Both the position numbers and the translations under genes were made by a program. From Sphingomonas sp. (lineage in GTDB: Bacteria > Pseudomonadota > Alphaproteobacteria > Sphingomonadales > Sphingomonadaceae), in NCBI RefSeq assembly GCF_003248515.1, contig NZ_QFOB01000006.1, positions 1 to 64,000 of the forward strand: 64,000 bases of DNA. Reading direction: 5' to 3'. Below the pieces are notes generated by a model, which was not told where the DNA came from, made no database searches, and saw nothing but the letters and a program-made list of their open reading frames with translations. Positions 63,769 to 64,000 of this stretch are shown here, in pieces. The first letter of the stretch is position 1; each line of letters starts with the position of its first letter.

Positions 63769-64000
63769 ATGACCAGCCGCGCCCCGACTCCGTTCGTTGC
63801 CGTCGTCGCCCTGTCCCTGATTTCCGGCGGTTGTGCGACCGTCCCGGGGCAGGACAGGCTCGCCGCCCGTGATCCGCTCGAAAAGTTCAATCGCGGGGTA
63901 TGGGGCGTCAACCAGGCGGCCGACAAGGTGGTGATCAAGCCGGTCACGAAGGTCTATCGCGCCGTGGCGCCCAAGCCGGTGCGAAGCGGCGTGAGCAACT
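63769..64000 (+). CDS. mlaA: MlaA/VacJ-family lipoprotein, 5' part
   Basis: 77 residues read from ATG 63769 before the window ends. Lipoprotein signal with lipobox ISGGC (cysteine about residue 22) after VAVVALSLISGG. The mature start RDPLEKFNRGVWGVNQAADK is the conserved opening of MlaA/VacJ proteins, which take phospholipids out of the outer leaflet of the outer membrane for retrograde transport. The rest (usually about 170-200 more residues) lies outside. It diverges from the met operon. Confidence 0.87.
   Translation, partial: MTSRAPTPFVAVVALSLISGGCATVPGQDRLAARDPLEKFNRGVWGVNQAADKVVIKPVTKVYRAVAPKPVRSGVSN

Overview
The window is high-GC DNA from an alphaproteobacterium, most probably a sphingomonad (Sphingomonas or a close relative). 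The indications are a split methionine synthase, a very large NAD-dependent glutamate dehydrogenase, an aspartate/glutamate leucyltransferase, a PEP-CTERM protein, and paired intergenic palindromes between met genes. No species can be named from the sequence alone. All identifications come from reading motifs and gene order; no database search was run.

Layout. 1-5800 is decayed accessory DNA. It holds a 126-bp repeat, fragments of a ParB-type methyltransferase, a phage terminase and a phage portal protein, an intact alkB-like gene, the 3' third of dnaE2, and a few small hypothetical genes. 5818-18240 is a type I secretion locus: a translationally coupled operon (outer-membrane channel, ABC exporter, HlyD adaptor) diverging from a 2536-residue RTX protein. 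18377-23335 holds a PEP-CTERM protein, a glycosyltransferase, a GntR/UTRA regulator, and an ATP-grasp enzyme coupled to an MFS transporter. 23670-25847 is a tightly overlapping arsenic operon (arsR-arsC-aquaglyceroporin-arsH). 26119-29483 carries a DUF3644-type protein with a HEPN-like motif, a DUF2924 protein and a large serine recombinase.

29742-43541 is an integrated island. A 49-bp copy of the 3' half of tRNA-Thr(CGT) lies at the left edge, the complete tRNA gene is at the right edge, and a tyrosine integrase lies inside. Its cargo includes a two-gene non-homologous end-joining system (ku-ligD), a RecA-fold ATPase, several small unknown genes including a tandem paralogue pair, and an AT-richer segment. 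That segment has an ABC-type ATPase fused to a Toprim-like nuclease (PARIS/OLD-like), a small acidic protein, a membrane coiled-coil protein and a Cys-His-Asp protein. The 126-bp sequence next to the tRNA recurs near the left end of the window, suggesting repeated insertion at this locus.

43574-64000 reads as core chromosome: a PAS-like gene, NAD-glutamate dehydrogenase, leucyltransferase (bpt), threonine ammonia-lyase, a 3-hydroxyisobutyrate-dehydrogenase-type oxidoreductase, a secreted amidohydrolase, a redoxin, DsbD, and a methionine cycle operon. That operon runs ArsR-methyltransferase fusion, metF, metH N-half, metH C-half, with an operator-like palindrome upstream and two REP-like elements inside. 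The start of an mlaA-type lipoprotein gene runs off the right end.
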